Shown here piece after piece: positions 42,252-50,285 of a DNA stretch of 64,000 nucleotides. A program made the position numbers and the translations under genes. The DNA lies in NCBI RefSeq assembly GCF_014203235.1, contig NZ_JACHIN010000019.1:1-64000 (forward strand), read 5' to 3'. Positions within the stretch are counted from its first letter, which is position 1; every line of letters starts with the position of its first letter. Below the pieces are notes generated by a model, which was not told the origin of the DNA, ran no database searches, and saw nothing but the letters and a program-made list of their open reading frames with translations. Source of the stretch: Nonomuraea endophytica (GTDB taxonomy: Bacteria; Actinomycetota; Actinomycetes; Streptosporangiales; Streptosporangiaceae).

Positions 42252-44954
42252 ATGGACAACAATCGGAAAGATGTCGCACGTGAAATCAATGCTGCAGGAG
42301 AGAGGTCGATATCGGCCTATGCTGTCTCCGGTATAGCTTCAACTGGAGATAATGCCACCAATATTGTATTTGGCGTGGATGGACTACTTCGGCCATCGCA
42401 CTTCAACGATGTGCATGCAGTTAGCAACCTGCCACGCCTGCCGACAAAGACCTTCGTCGGTCGGGCGGAAATGCTGGAGTGTCTGCGAGTGATGCCAGCG
42501 AATGACGGGCGATTTGAGCCCTGCACTCATGTGATATGTGGCTTAGGTGGCGTGGGAAAATCGGAGCTTGTCCTACATCACATCGAGCGGTGTCGGGCAG
42601 AGTACAGGGTTGTCTGGTGGATAGTCTCGGACAGTAAGCAGGAGATTAGGGAAGGGCTCGCGGCCCTTGCAAGACGAATCTATCCCGCGATAAGCCTATT
42701 GGGAGACGTCGAAGCGGCAGCAGAATGGGCAGTCTCCTGGCTTCAGATAAATTCTGACTGGCTCCTTGTGTTGGATAACGTTGAGAATCTGGCTAGCGTT
42801 AGGCCCTATCTCGCGCAGCTTTCAAACGGACATCTGATTATCACAACCCGCCGGAATGTTAGCTGGCCGAACGGGATCCGTAAGCTACAGCTTGAGGTTC
42901 TAAGCCCAACAGACTCCGTGACCCTAGTGGAAGGAATCGTAGAGCCCGGTCTGGTCGGGAGCGGGGCCACGGTATCTGAACTTGTGGAGGAACTCGGCTT
43001 TCTTCCTTTGGCTTTGGACCAAGCGACTGCATATATCAATCAGTCGCAAATTAGTATATCTCGCTATCTTGAATTGCTAAAAGAAGATCCTCGGCGGACT
43101 TACAGATCACACAGCGAGGAGAGGGCGCCGCGCGACACTATCGCACGTCTCTGGAAAATTACTCTCAGGCAACTGCCTGCGCGAAACCGTATGGCTGTTA
43201 CTGTCTTGAACGTTCTCGCGCATTACGCGCCAACATCTATTCCGCGAGCCTCGCTTGCGCCCAGTGATGTCGTTGATCTTGACGAGGTTCTTGGAATTCT
43301 GTCCTCATATAGCTTGATCGAACTGCGAGACGACTCCATAGTTCTACATCGACTGCTGCGAGCAGTCCTTCTCGTTTCGGTTGATTCTGGCGCAGAATCG
43401 CGATCTCTAGCAACAATCGCCCTGCTCTGGCTTAGAAGGAAGATCCCTAAGAACATGGAGTCCAATGAATCTGATAGAGCGATAATGTATGCACTCATGC
43501 CACATATTAGATGCCTTGCTGATCAGGTGCTTCCGGGTGATGACGACTTCGACCGGTCTATCGGTGTTATTCTGAATAATGCTGCAGTATTTGAGCGCGT
43601 TCAAGGAAGCTACGCAAGCGCGCTCGAACTTATCCTGCTGGCGTTGGACTTCACTCTGCCGCTAGATGGTGTGGACGACGAAGATAGTCTCATGGTGCGG
43701 AATAACCTTGCGGCTGTCTTGTGGGACCTTGGGCGCCGTAGCGAGAGCATGGCCGAGATGCAAAATGTTAAGGACGCGGCCACCCGGCTTTTTATAAGTT
43801 GTGATCAAAGGGCTCTGACTTTTCTCAGGAACGCCGCTTCGTTGTCAGCCTTAGCGGATAATCCCATTCAAATTGAGGCAGATGTCAGAAAGAATCTAGA
43901 AGCTTCTCTTAGGTTGCTTGGCGATAGCCATCCTCAAACAGTTGCATGTCGTATTGATCTTGCTGTTGTCCTAAATAGGAGCGGTCGACCAAGAGAAGCC
44001 TTCGACGAAATCTCCAAGCTGAGCCTTAATGCGAGTGAGGAGCTTGATGAAGATTCGCCAGAGCTAATTCATGGAAGAAAGCATCGAGTTAACATACTTC
44101 ACGCGTTGGGGGAATTCGAGGCGGCTCAGTCTGAGGTAGATCGGCTGGTTGAACACCTGGCAGGACTGCTTGGTGATGATCATCCCGATACGCTGACGGC
44201 TCGTGACACGCGTGCATGCACCCTGCATGCAAGGGGCTTGGTGGAGGACGCGACGGTGGAACTACGAGAAATCCTCGAAGTGCGGGAGAGGGTGTTGGGG
44301 AAGGTTCACCCTGAGACGCTAACTTCTCTGAGCAATCTTGCTAGCTGCTTGCGGGAGTCGGGAGATTTTTCGGAGGCCGAGGAAATGAGCAGGAAAGCTG
44401 TTGAGCTCTCCGCAGTTTATCTCGGCACTAGCCATCCTGACACGCTGGCAAGTCGAAACAATTTGGCGAATCTTCTGGACGATATGGGACGACACAGTGA
44501 GGCTGAGGCGGAGATTCGTGAAACAATTGAGCTTCGTGCGGCAGCGCTGGGTATGGATCATCCAGATACGCTGACAAGCCGTAACAATCTTGCAGTTATG
44601 TTTGTGAAGCGAGGTAGGTTCGAAGAAGCGGTAGATGTGCTTGACGATGTCATCGATCGGTTCTCTCGGGTATTGAGCGAGTGGCATCCTTTTGCTCTGC
44701 TGGCTCGACGTACTCAGATTGGAGCCATGGCTGGCATGCGACTGTATGCACGTGCCGAACTGGAGGCTTGTGAGATGGTTGCCGCGTGCATGGATCATCT
44801 AGGTGAAAATCACTCGGACACTCGTGAAGGTATCGCTTTGCTGGCATGGATTGTTGCGGAGGCGCATCAAGCTAATTATGGAATACTGAGTCGTAATGCA
44901 CCTTGTTCGTGTGGATCACGAAAGAAGTTCAAGCGGTGCTGTGGTGCACAGTAG
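42252..44954 (+). CDS. STAND NTPase: NB-ARC + TPR + C-terminal SEC-C zinc motif
   Basis: 900 residues from ATG 42252 (weak ribosome site). A short N-terminal segment (ISAYAVSGIASTGDNATN) has no effector fold. NB-ARC: P-loop GLGGVGKS at 97-104, Walker B LLVLDNV at 171-177, IITTRR ~196-201, GLPL-like GFLPLAL ~249-255, and an LHRLLRAV helix. From ~440 to ~860 there are kinesin-light-chain-type TPRs with repeated HPDTL/NNLA motifs. The last ~20 residues are a SEC-C motif, RNAPCSCGSRKKFKRCCG. Codon use is clearly less GC-biased than its neighbours, with AGA, ATA and TTA codons (one TTA inside the P-loop, codon 98), implying transfer. STAND-TPR proteins often act as phage sensors; the effector here is unclear. 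Confidence 0.88.
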   Translation: MDNNRKDVAREINAAGERSISAYAVSGIASTGDNATNIVFGVDGLLRPSHFNDVHAVSNLPRLPTKTFVGRAEMLECLRVMPANDGRFEPCTHVICGLGGVGKSELVLHHIERCRAEYRVVWWIVSDSKQEIREGLAALARRIYPAISLLGDVEAAAEWAVSWLQINSDWLLVLDNVENLASVRPYLAQLSNGHLIITTRRNVSWPNGIRKLQLEVLSPTDSVTLVEGIVEPGLVGSGATVSELVEELGFLPLALDQATAYINQSQISISRYLELLKEDPRRTYRSHSEERAPRDTIARLWKITLRQLPARNRMAVTVLNVLAHYAPTSIPRASLAPSDVVDLDEVLGILSSYSLIELRDDSIVLHRLLRAVLLVSVDSGAESRSLATIALLWLRRKIPKNMESNESDRAIMYALMPHIRCLADQVLPGDDDFDRSIGVILNNAAVFERVQGSYASALELILLALDFTLPLDGVDDEDSLMVRNNLAAVLWDLGRRSESMAEMQNVKDAATRLFISCDQRALTFLRNAASLSALADNPIQIEADVRKNLEASLRLLGDSHPQTVACRIDLAVVLNRSGRPREAFDEISKLSLNASEELDEDSPELIHGRKHRVNILHALGEFEAAQSEVDRLVEHLAGLLGDDHPDTLTARDTRACTLHARGLVEDATVELREILEVRERVLGKVHPETLTSLSNLASCLRESGDFSEAEEMSRKAVELSAVYLGTSHPDTLASRNNLANLLDDMGRHSEAEAEIRETIELRAAALGMDHPDTLTSRNNLAVMFVKRGRFEEAVDVLDDVIDRFSRVLSEWHPFALLARRTQIGAMAGMRLYARAELEACEMVAACMDHLGENHSDTREGIALLAWIVAEAHQANYGILSRNAPCSCGSRKKFKRCCGAQ

Positions 44955-45627
44955 AATGTGGTTCCGTCTGGATGTTATGCATCGGGTCATAGCCGGCGCT
45001 CGGGACTTCGGTGCGCCTGATGTGAAAGAGCCAACCACTCGTTGCTTCCGATTGTTGGACCTGGCTACCCCAATGGCATGAGTTGTTGCCAGTCAACGGG
45101 TGAGACCATCCCGATGATCTTTCCTGAGGTGATCGGCCCCCAAGCGCTCGATCACGTGACGGAGCCCGATCAGTTGCGGCTCTGTGTTCGAGTAAGCGGT
45201 GATTAGGTCCACAAGCAAGGTCTTTCACATCAGCGCGCTTCGCGCGTGTGGGTTCCAGGCGTCCCTCCGGTCGGGCGCCTTCCCGGGCCAAGGGCATGGT
45301 GCTTCGCGCGTCCTTCCAGTCGCGGTATGGCCCCGACCTCTGGCGTCCTCGCTGCGCTCGGGCTGTCCCCCTCAAGCCCACCCGTTGCCCAGCTAAGTGG
45401 TTGGTCAGTTGGATCCCACCCTGACCAGCGGTCCTCGCTCCGCGGGGGTTCTTGAGCACCTACCTGTTACCCGGCTGGGTGGTAGGCCGGTTGGAGCCCA
45501 GGTCAACGGTCCTCGCTCCACTCGGGCGCTACGATCGTGCGCGCCTTCGGTGCGCGGAGTCACCCGGGTTCTCGAGCCTTGGGCACGACCGCGGTCTTCG
45601 GGGGCCGGTGATTGTCCGAGGGGCTTG
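44955..45627. repeat. Gene-free gap with degenerate repeats (possible right end of the element)
   Basis: No convincing gene. Two related ~55-base segments (about 45390-45446 and 45473-45525) each run from a GCT.GGTGGT.GG word through GTTGGA.CCCA to CGGTCCTCGCTCC. Several more copies of a CCTCGCTCCGC-like word are scattered nearby, as in decayed insertions. No tRNA-Ala 3' end duplicate is present. Confidence 0.5.
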
Positions 45628-45996
45628 TCAGGTGCGGTCGTGGAGAGTGATGTGGTAGCCGTCGGGGTCGGCGAAGGTGAATGTCCGGCCGAAGGGGCCG
45701 TCGATCGGTGCGGAGACGATGGTGTGGCCGTCGGCGGCGAGAGCGTCGTGGATGGCCTGGACGTCTGTGGCGTGGAGCCAGATCGCGGCGCCGATGCCGG
45801 GCTGGGCGACGGATGCGAGATCGGTGCCGGGAACGATGTCGCGGATTGCGAACGCGATCGGCTTCGTCTCGAAGACGACGGCGTGCGGAGGTCCGGCCGG
45901 TGAGCGGACGAGGCCGAGATACTGCTCGTAGAACGCCTGTGAAGCGTTGAGGTCGCGCGCCTGGAGCGAGATGAAGTCGGGGCCGGTGGCGGGCAT
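45628..45996 (-). CDS. VOC-family protein (glyoxalase/bleomycin resistance fold)
   Basis: 122 residues from ATG 45996 with AAGGAG upstream. The two beta-alpha-beta-beta-beta halves are seen as DFISLQARDLNASQAFYEQYLGL and AAIWLHATDVQAIHDALAADGHTIVSAP...FGRTFTFADPDGYHITLHD. The terminal E of many VOC metal sites is absent (HDRT). It is divergent from marR and probably under its control; the substrate is unknown. Confidence 0.88.
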   Translation of the reverse strand: MPATGPDFISLQARDLNASQAFYEQYLGLVRSPAGPPHAVVFETKPIAFAIRDIVPGTDLASVAQPGIGAAIWLHATDVQAIHDALAADGHTIVSAPIDGPFGRTFTFADPDGYHITLHDRT

Positions 45997-46015
45997 GATG
46001 GGGCTCCTTCTAGTC

Positions 46016-46061
46016 GTGTCAGGTTTCTGACACGGGTCAATCTATGTCAGAATACTGACAT
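46016..46061. promoter_or_regulatory. Twin MarR-type operators (RTGTCAG-N4-CTGACAY)
   Basis: Two 18-bp inverted repeats, 46016-46033 (GTGTCAG/CTGACAC) and 46044-46061 (ATGTCAG/CTGACAT), 28 bases centre to centre, between the divergent VOC and marR genes. The second covers the marR start codon. CTGACA (46027-46032) with AATACT (46051-46056), 18 bases apart, could be the marR promoter, so binding would block both genes. Confidence 0.85.
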
Positions 46062-46512
46062 GAGTCAAAGCGGTGTCGACCTGGAGACGTCACTGGGCTA
46101 CCTGCTGAAAGAGGCGTCGAGCGCGCTGCGCGCAGCCATGGAGGAGGTGCTGCGGCCGCTCGGGATGAGCGTGACGCACTACTCCTGTCTTGAGCTCCTG
46201 GCTCAGCGACCGGGCTTGTCGAACTCCGAGCTCGCCCGGGGAGCGTTCGTGACCCGGCAGACGATGAACGTGCTGCTCCAGGCCCTGGAACGAGAGGGTT
46301 ACGTGACCAGGCCCGCTGAGGCGCCCGTCGGGAAGGTTCTTCCCGCGCGGCTCACGCCTCGCGGCCGACGGAGCCTGGAGAAGGCGACCGCGGCGGTCCG
46401 GTCCGTCGAGGTCAGAATGCTGGCCGGCATGACCGAGGCCGAGCAATCTGCCGCGTTCCGGATTCTGAAGAGCATGATCCATTCTCTGCGCGACGGCGAG
46501 GACGGTGCCTAG
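46060..46512 (+). CDS. MarR-family transcriptional regulator
   Basis: 150 residues. Winged helix: MSVTHYSCLELLAQRPGLSNSELARGAFVTRQTMNVLLQALEREGYVTRP, then the wing and a C-terminal dimer helix. ATG 46060 lies within operator two and has no ribosome site, so the message may be leaderless. It likely represses itself and the VOC gene. Confidence 0.92.
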   Translation: MSQSGVDLETSLGYLLKEASSALRAAMEEVLRPLGMSVTHYSCLELLAQRPGLSNSELARGAFVTRQTMNVLLQALEREGYVTRPAEAPVGKVLPARLTPRGRRSLEKATAAVRSVEVRMLAGMTEAEQSAAFRILKSMIHSLRDGEDGA

Positions 46513-46755
46513 CTCGTTCCCGGCGTACGTCTCGCCGTGCCCGGACGGGAAGGCGGCCGAGCGGGAAATCCGTTGAAACCGACAGGCCCGGCTACACCCT
46601 CCATACGGGCAACATGGGAGCGGCCAGGCGGTCAAGGGCCCGATCCTCAAGGGTGTCGCGTGGCCGGAGGGCGCGCCTCCGGTGGGCGTGTGCGTGGTGG
46701 CGTGTGTCGGCGGCGTGGGCCTTCAGTGTCGCCGCCTGGGGCTGAGGTCATGACG

Positions 46756-46793
46756 CTACGCATAGATGGGTGATAACTTTCATCTATGCGTAG
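46756..46793. promoter_or_regulatory. Perfect 13-bp inverted repeat overlapping the MNT start codon
   Basis: CTACGCATAGATG (46756-46768) and CATCTATGCGTAG (46781-46793) are exact inverted copies with a 12-base spacer holding a possible -10 (GATAAC, 46772-46777). The ATG of the next gene (46786) is inside the right arm, so the transcript may be leaderless and the operon autorepressed by its winged-helix antitoxin. The 46,513-46,755 stretch before it is otherwise empty. Confidence 0.85.
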
Positions 46794-47379
46794 TGAGTCG
46801 CCCAAGTTGCTGCCGATCTTCCGGTCGCGGCATCAGGCGGACCTGCTCACCCTGCTCTACCTTCACCCCGACCGCGAGTTCACCGTGACCGAACTCGCCG
46901 AGAAGGTCGGGGTGCCGCTGACCACGATGCAGCGGGAAGTGGGGCGCCTGCTGGAAGCCGGACTGCTAAGTGGTCGCAGGGTCGGGCGGGCTCATCTGAT
47001 TAGGGCCATGGTCCCGGGCCGCTATGCCCGGCCGCTCACCGAGCTGCTGACGCTGGCGTTCGGGCCGCACCTTCTCGTCGAGCGCGAATTCTCCAACCTG
47101 TCGGGCGTGGACGGGGTGGCCGTCTTCGGGTCCTGGGCGAGCCGGTATCTCGGTGAGCCGGGCCCGCCGCCGAACGACATCGACGTCCTGGTGGTGGGCG
47201 GCATTTCGCGGGCCGATGTGTATGAGGCCGCCGAGCGAGTGGAAGGCGGGCTGGGGATTCCGGTCAATCCGGTTCTGATGACGCGTGAGCGCTGGGAAAA
47301 GGCGGCTGATCCGCTGGTCGATCAAGTTCGGTCCGCGCCGCTGGTCTGGGTTCGGGAACTGGCCGGGGAGGGGGAGTGA
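46786..47379 (+). CDS. Winged helix-MNT nucleotidyltransferase fusion (antitoxin-like)
   Basis: 197 residues. N-terminal ArsR-like winged helix (~15-75: FTVTELAEKVGVPLTTMQREVGRLLEAGLLSGRRVGRAHL). C-terminal minimal nucleotidyltransferase with the GSW motif (VAVFGSWASRY, ~110) and the paired metal aspartates NDIDVLVV (~128-135). In HEPN-MNT modules the nucleotidyltransferase neutralises the HEPN RNase by adding AMP. Its stop overlaps the HEPN gene start. Confidence 0.9.
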   Translation: MRSESPKLLPIFRSRHQADLLTLLYLHPDREFTVTELAEKVGVPLTTMQREVGRLLEAGLLSGRRVGRAHLIRAMVPGRYARPLTELLTLAFGPHLLVEREFSNLSGVDGVAVFGSWASRYLGEPGPPPNDIDVLVVGGISRADVYEAAERVEGGLGIPVNPVLMTRERWEKAADPLVDQVRSAPLVWVRELAGEGE

Positions 47380-47828
47380 TGCGCTGGAGCCAGGGGGAGG
47401 CGGTGGTGGAGCGGCTTCTCGCCGAGGGGCGGCTGCAGAAGGTCACGGGTTCCGCCGCGGACGGCACCGACTGGGTGGAACGCGCCCGGCGCACCTTACG
47501 GACGGCGCACGGGATCACCGACGACCCGGACAGCGCGTTCATCCTCGCCTATGACGCGGCGCGGCATGCTTGCACGGCTGTGCTGGCGCATCAGGGCCTC
47601 CGTCCCACCACCGCGGGCGGGCACTACGTGGTGGAGGAAGTGCTGCGGGCTCAGTTCGGCCATGCCTTCAGGGACTTCGGCGCGCTGCGGCGTCGCCGTA
47701 ACGAGATCGAATATCCGGTACGGCCCGGCGACGACGTCGCACAGGACGAGGCCGAGGCGGCGACCACCACGGCGGACAAGCTGATCGAAGCGGCACGCAA
47801 GCTCCTTCCCAGCCTGTCTCTCTACTGA
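47376..47828 (+). CDS. HEPN-domain protein (toxin-like)
   Basis: 150 residues, helical, with the motif RRRRNEIEYP at residues 105-114, the RNxxEY form of the HEPN active-site region, and AYDAARHACTAVLAHQGLR in the first helical pair. Partner of the upstream MNT protein (overlap GTGA). Likely an RNase or an AMP-acceptor; this particular subclass has few characterised members. Confidence 0.85.
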   Translation: MMRWSQGEAVVERLLAEGRLQKVTGSAADGTDWVERARRTLRTAHGITDDPDSAFILAYDAARHACTAVLAHQGLRPTTAGGHYVVEEVLRAQFGHAFRDFGALRRRRNEIEYPVRPGDDVAQDEAEAATTTADKLIEAARKLLPSLSLY

Positions 47829-47847
47829 TGCGATGCGAGGAGGCGAG

Positions 47848-48318
47848 ATGAAGGCGCGGCTGATCGTGTTGTGCGGGCTGCCGGGTTCGGGAAAGACGAC
47901 GCTCGCCAAGAAGCTGGCCGCCGAATCGCCGGGAGTTCGCCTGTGTCCGGATGAGTGGCTGGCGAAGCTGGGCATCGACCTCTTCGACGAGAGCGCGCGG
48001 GAGCGGCTGGAGGCCGTTCTCCGGGAGCACGCGTACGAGCTGCTGAGCCTGGGCCAGACGGTGATCCTGGAGTTCGGGTTCTGGGCCCGCGAGGAAAGGG
48101 ACGAGGTCCGGCTCCGGGCCCGTGCGATCGGGGCCGCGGTTGAGCTGCGGTATCTGGACGTGCCGCTCGATGAGCTGTGGCGGCGCCTGGAGGTTCGTAA
48201 CGGCACGGGAACGCCGGACACCGCCGTCGTCACCAGGGCGATGATCGAGCAGTGGGCCGGGCAGATCGAGGCCCCTGACCAGGACGAACACGCCCTCTTC
48301 GACGCGCCGCCGGGCTGA
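47848..48318 (+). CDS. P-loop kinase/AAA protein, zeta-toxin-like
   Basis: 156 residues from ATG 47848, set by AGGAGG just upstream. Walker A LCGLPGSGKTTLAKKLA near the N-terminus, then LCPDEWLAKLG and VILEFGFWAREERDEV, and a C-terminal LYLDVPLDELWRRLEVRN-type lid region. It resembles small ATP-dependent kinases (zeta toxin, chloramphenicol phosphotransferase, polynucleotide kinase). It is the third gene of the MNT-HEPN operon, 19 bases after HEPN, suggesting a shared function. Confidence 0.82.
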   Translation: MKARLIVLCGLPGSGKTTLAKKLAAESPGVRLCPDEWLAKLGIDLFDESARERLEAVLREHAYELLSLGQTVILEFGFWAREERDEVRLRARAIGAAVELRYLDVPLDELWRRLEVRNGTGTPDTAVVTRAMIEQWAGQIEAPDQDEHALFDAPPG

Positions 48319-48369
48319 ACGGCGTTTGGTTACCCATTGTGATGGTTATGTCACGGTGGGGGTAGTCGA

Positions 48370-49833
48370 ATGAGCTCTGTCGATGTTCCGGGGGACTCGG
48401 GGGCGGTGCCGAAGGCGGCGGTCGCGGCCAAGCCCGCCACCGCGTGGATCTCGTGGGTCGCGCTGGCGTTCATGATCACGAGCTCGGTCGCCAGCCTGCG
48501 CTCATCGCCCAGCATGGCCGTGTACGGGCTGGCGGCGATCTTTCTCTACGTGGTTCCGGCGATCGTGTTCCTGCTGCCCACGGCCATGGTCTCGGCCGAG
48601 CTCGCCTCCGGCTGGAGCGGCGGGGTCTACAACTGGGTCAGCCAGGGACTGTCGAAGCCCCTGGGGTTCCTGGCCGTGTGGTGCCAGTTCGCGATGACGA
48701 TCTTCTACTACCCGACGCTGCTCGCCTTCGTGGCCAGCACCTTCGCCTACGTCATCAACCCCGAACTGGCCGGCAGCGGGCTCTACACCGCGATCGTGAT
48801 CGTGGTCGTCTACTGGGCGGGCGTCTGGGTCTCCAGTCAGGGGACGAAGACCGTGGCGGGGTTGTCCAGCGCGGGGCTGGTGATCGGCACGCTCATCCCG
48901 GGGACGGTGCTGATCCTGCTCGGGATGGTCTTTCTCGGCCAGGGCAACCCGTCTGCCGCGCCCATGGACGCGGCGCACATCCTGCCGCCGTGGGCGGGGA
49001 TCGCCAGCCTGGTGCTGATCGTCAACAACTTCCTGTCGTACTCGGGCATGGAGATGAACGCGGTCCACGTCTCCAGCCTCAAGAACCCGGCCAGGGATTT
49101 CCCCCGGTCGATGTTCCTCGCGGTCGGTCTGGTGCTGCTGATCTTCATTCTGCCCGCGCTGGCGATCAGCTGGGTGGTCCCGGCCGACAGCACGAGCCTG
49201 ACGGCCGGGGTGATGCAGGCGTTCGACACCATGTTCGCCCATTTCAGCGTGCAGTGGCTGACGCCGGTCTTCGGGTTGATGATCATCGCGGCGTCGCTGG
49301 GCGGCATGCTCACCTGGCTGGCCGGGCCGTCCAAGGGCGTGCTGATGATCAGCCGCGAGGAGGGCTGGCTGCCGCCGTCGCTGCAGAAGCTCAACAAGCA
49401 CGGCATCCAGCAGAACATCCTCGTCGCCCAGGGCGTCGTCACGACGGTCATCGCGCTGCTGTACGCGTTCATCCCGGACGTCTCCAGCGCCTACTGGATC
49501 CTGTCGGTGATCACCACGCAGATCTACCTGATCGTCTATCTGCTGATGTTCGTGGCGGCGGTACGGCTGCGCAAAACCCAGCCCGACCACCCACGCGGCT
49601 TCCGCGCCCCGGCCCTGGGCCTGCTCTGCGTGGTCGGCTTCCTGGCCTCGGCCGCCGCGATGATCATCGGTTTCGTGCCGCCGTCGCAGTTCGGCTCCGG
49701 GAACCCGCTGGTCTACGTCCTGATCGTGGGCGGCGGGCTGATCCTGGTCGGGCTGGCGGTGCCATACCTGCTCATCAAGCTCAGCAGGCCCTCCTGGCGC
49801 GACCCCGAGCGGGCCGCCGCAGAGGGCGAGTGA
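48370..49833 (+). CDS. APC-family amino acid permease (GadC-like)
   Basis: 487 residues, about 12-14 membrane helices. An N-terminal cytosolic Ala-rich tail is followed by SSVASLRSSPSMAVYGLAAIFLYVV, the GGVYNWVSQGLSKPLGF helix-2/3 region, and NNFLSYSGMEMNAVH typical of glutamate:GABA antiporter-like members. It heads a set with a small membrane protein and an M20 peptidase, pointing to uptake and breakdown of amino acids or dipeptides. Confidence 0.9.
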   Translation: MSSVDVPGDSGAVPKAAVAAKPATAWISWVALAFMITSSVASLRSSPSMAVYGLAAIFLYVVPAIVFLLPTAMVSAELASGWSGGVYNWVSQGLSKPLGFLAVWCQFAMTIFYYPTLLAFVASTFAYVINPELAGSGLYTAIVIVVVYWAGVWVSSQGTKTVAGLSSAGLVIGTLIPGTVLILLGMVFLGQGNPSAAPMDAAHILPPWAGIASLVLIVNNFLSYSGMEMNAVHVSSLKNPARDFPRSMFLAVGLVLLIFILPALAISWVVPADSTSLTAGVMQAFDTMFAHFSVQWLTPVFGLMIIAASLGGMLTWLAGPSKGVLMISREEGWLPPSLQKLNKHGIQQNILVAQGVVTTVIALLYAFIPDVSSAYWILSVITTQIYLIVYLLMFVAAVRLRKTQPDHPRGFRAPALGLLCVVGFLASAAAMIIGFVPPSQFGSGNPLVYVLIVGGGLILVGLAVPYLLIKLSRPSWRDPERAAAEGE

Positions 49834-49843
49834 GGGGAACGTC

Positions 49844-50281
49844 ATGGGGGCACACGCGCGCGTCAGCGACGGGCAGCGGCGCAGCCGGTGGATCACCTAC
49901 ACCGCGACCGGTCTGCTCGTGGTGGTGGTGCTGATCATCATGGCCATCATGTGGGGCACCCGCACGGCCAACGCCACGGCCACAGCGCAGAGCAAGGCCA
50001 AGCAGCTCAACGAGCAGCTTGTCGCGGCGGGGCTGAGTCCGGTCGATCCCGACGTGCTGACCAAGGCGCTGGGCACCAAGGGCGGTCAGCTGTGCGCCGA
50101 CCCCGCCGGCACGGTCGCCAAGGTCGCCGCGCTCACCACCGGCGCCGCCGGGCCCGGACAGCGGCCGGTCATCGCCCCGCAGCGCCTGATCGAGGGCGCG
50201 GGGCTGGTGGTGAAGGTGTATTGCCCGGACAAGCAGGAACAGTTCGCCCAGGCGCTGGCCGGGCTCCACTTGGAAGGGTGA
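49844..50281 (+). CDS. Single-pass membrane protein of unknown function
   Basis: 145 residues: basic N-terminus, one membrane helix (WITYTATGLLVVVVLIIMAIMW), then an extracytoplasmic domain with two cysteines (QLCADPAG and KVYCPDK) that may form a disulphide. No family recognised. It lies 10 bases after the permease and 4 before the peptidase, so is probably part of the same operon. Confidence 0.75.
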   Translation: MGAHARVSDGQRRSRWITYTATGLLVVVVLIIMAIMWGTRTANATATAQSKAKQLNEQLVAAGLSPVDPDVLTKALGTKGGQLCADPAGTVAKVAALTTGAAGPGQRPVIAPQRLIEGAGLVVKVYCPDKQEQFAQALAGLHLEG

Positions 50282-50285
50282 TCCG

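Larger units (their letters stand above)
31588..45600. mobile_element. AICE/IME-type integrated element at tRNA-Ala (right end approximate)
   Basis: The left end abuts the tRNA 3' end. Hallmark genes are a serine recombinase, Xre regulator, TraB/FtsK translocase, several tiny membrane or zinc proteins and a GntR (KorSA-like) regulator with paired operators, followed by cargo. I find no duplicate of the tRNA 3' end on the right, so the boundary is set only by the return to ordinary chromosomal genes near 45,600; it could be as early as ~41,700. No replication initiator is recognisable. Confidence 0.75.

Noticed and set aside
42053..42283. 76-codon frame upstream of the STAND gene
   Set aside because: No ribosome site or recognisable sequence, and it overlaps the STAND start region.
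45072..45081. ATGGCATG matching the anticodon loop of tRNA-Ala, as a possible right attachment core
   Set aside because: Only eight bases match and nothing of the tRNA 3' half follows; the same word also occurs inside the HAD gene near 41320, so chance is the simpler explanation.
45240..45600. Several plus-strand frames of 65-170 codons
   Set aside because: They cross degenerate repeat words, are Arg/Ser/Gly-rich with no ribosome site, and one is antisense to the VOC gene.
48444..49934. 496-codon plus-strand frame overlapping the APC permease
   Set aside because: It is an alternate frame of the permease gene with Arg/Gly/Pro-rich composition and no membrane segments or ribosome site.
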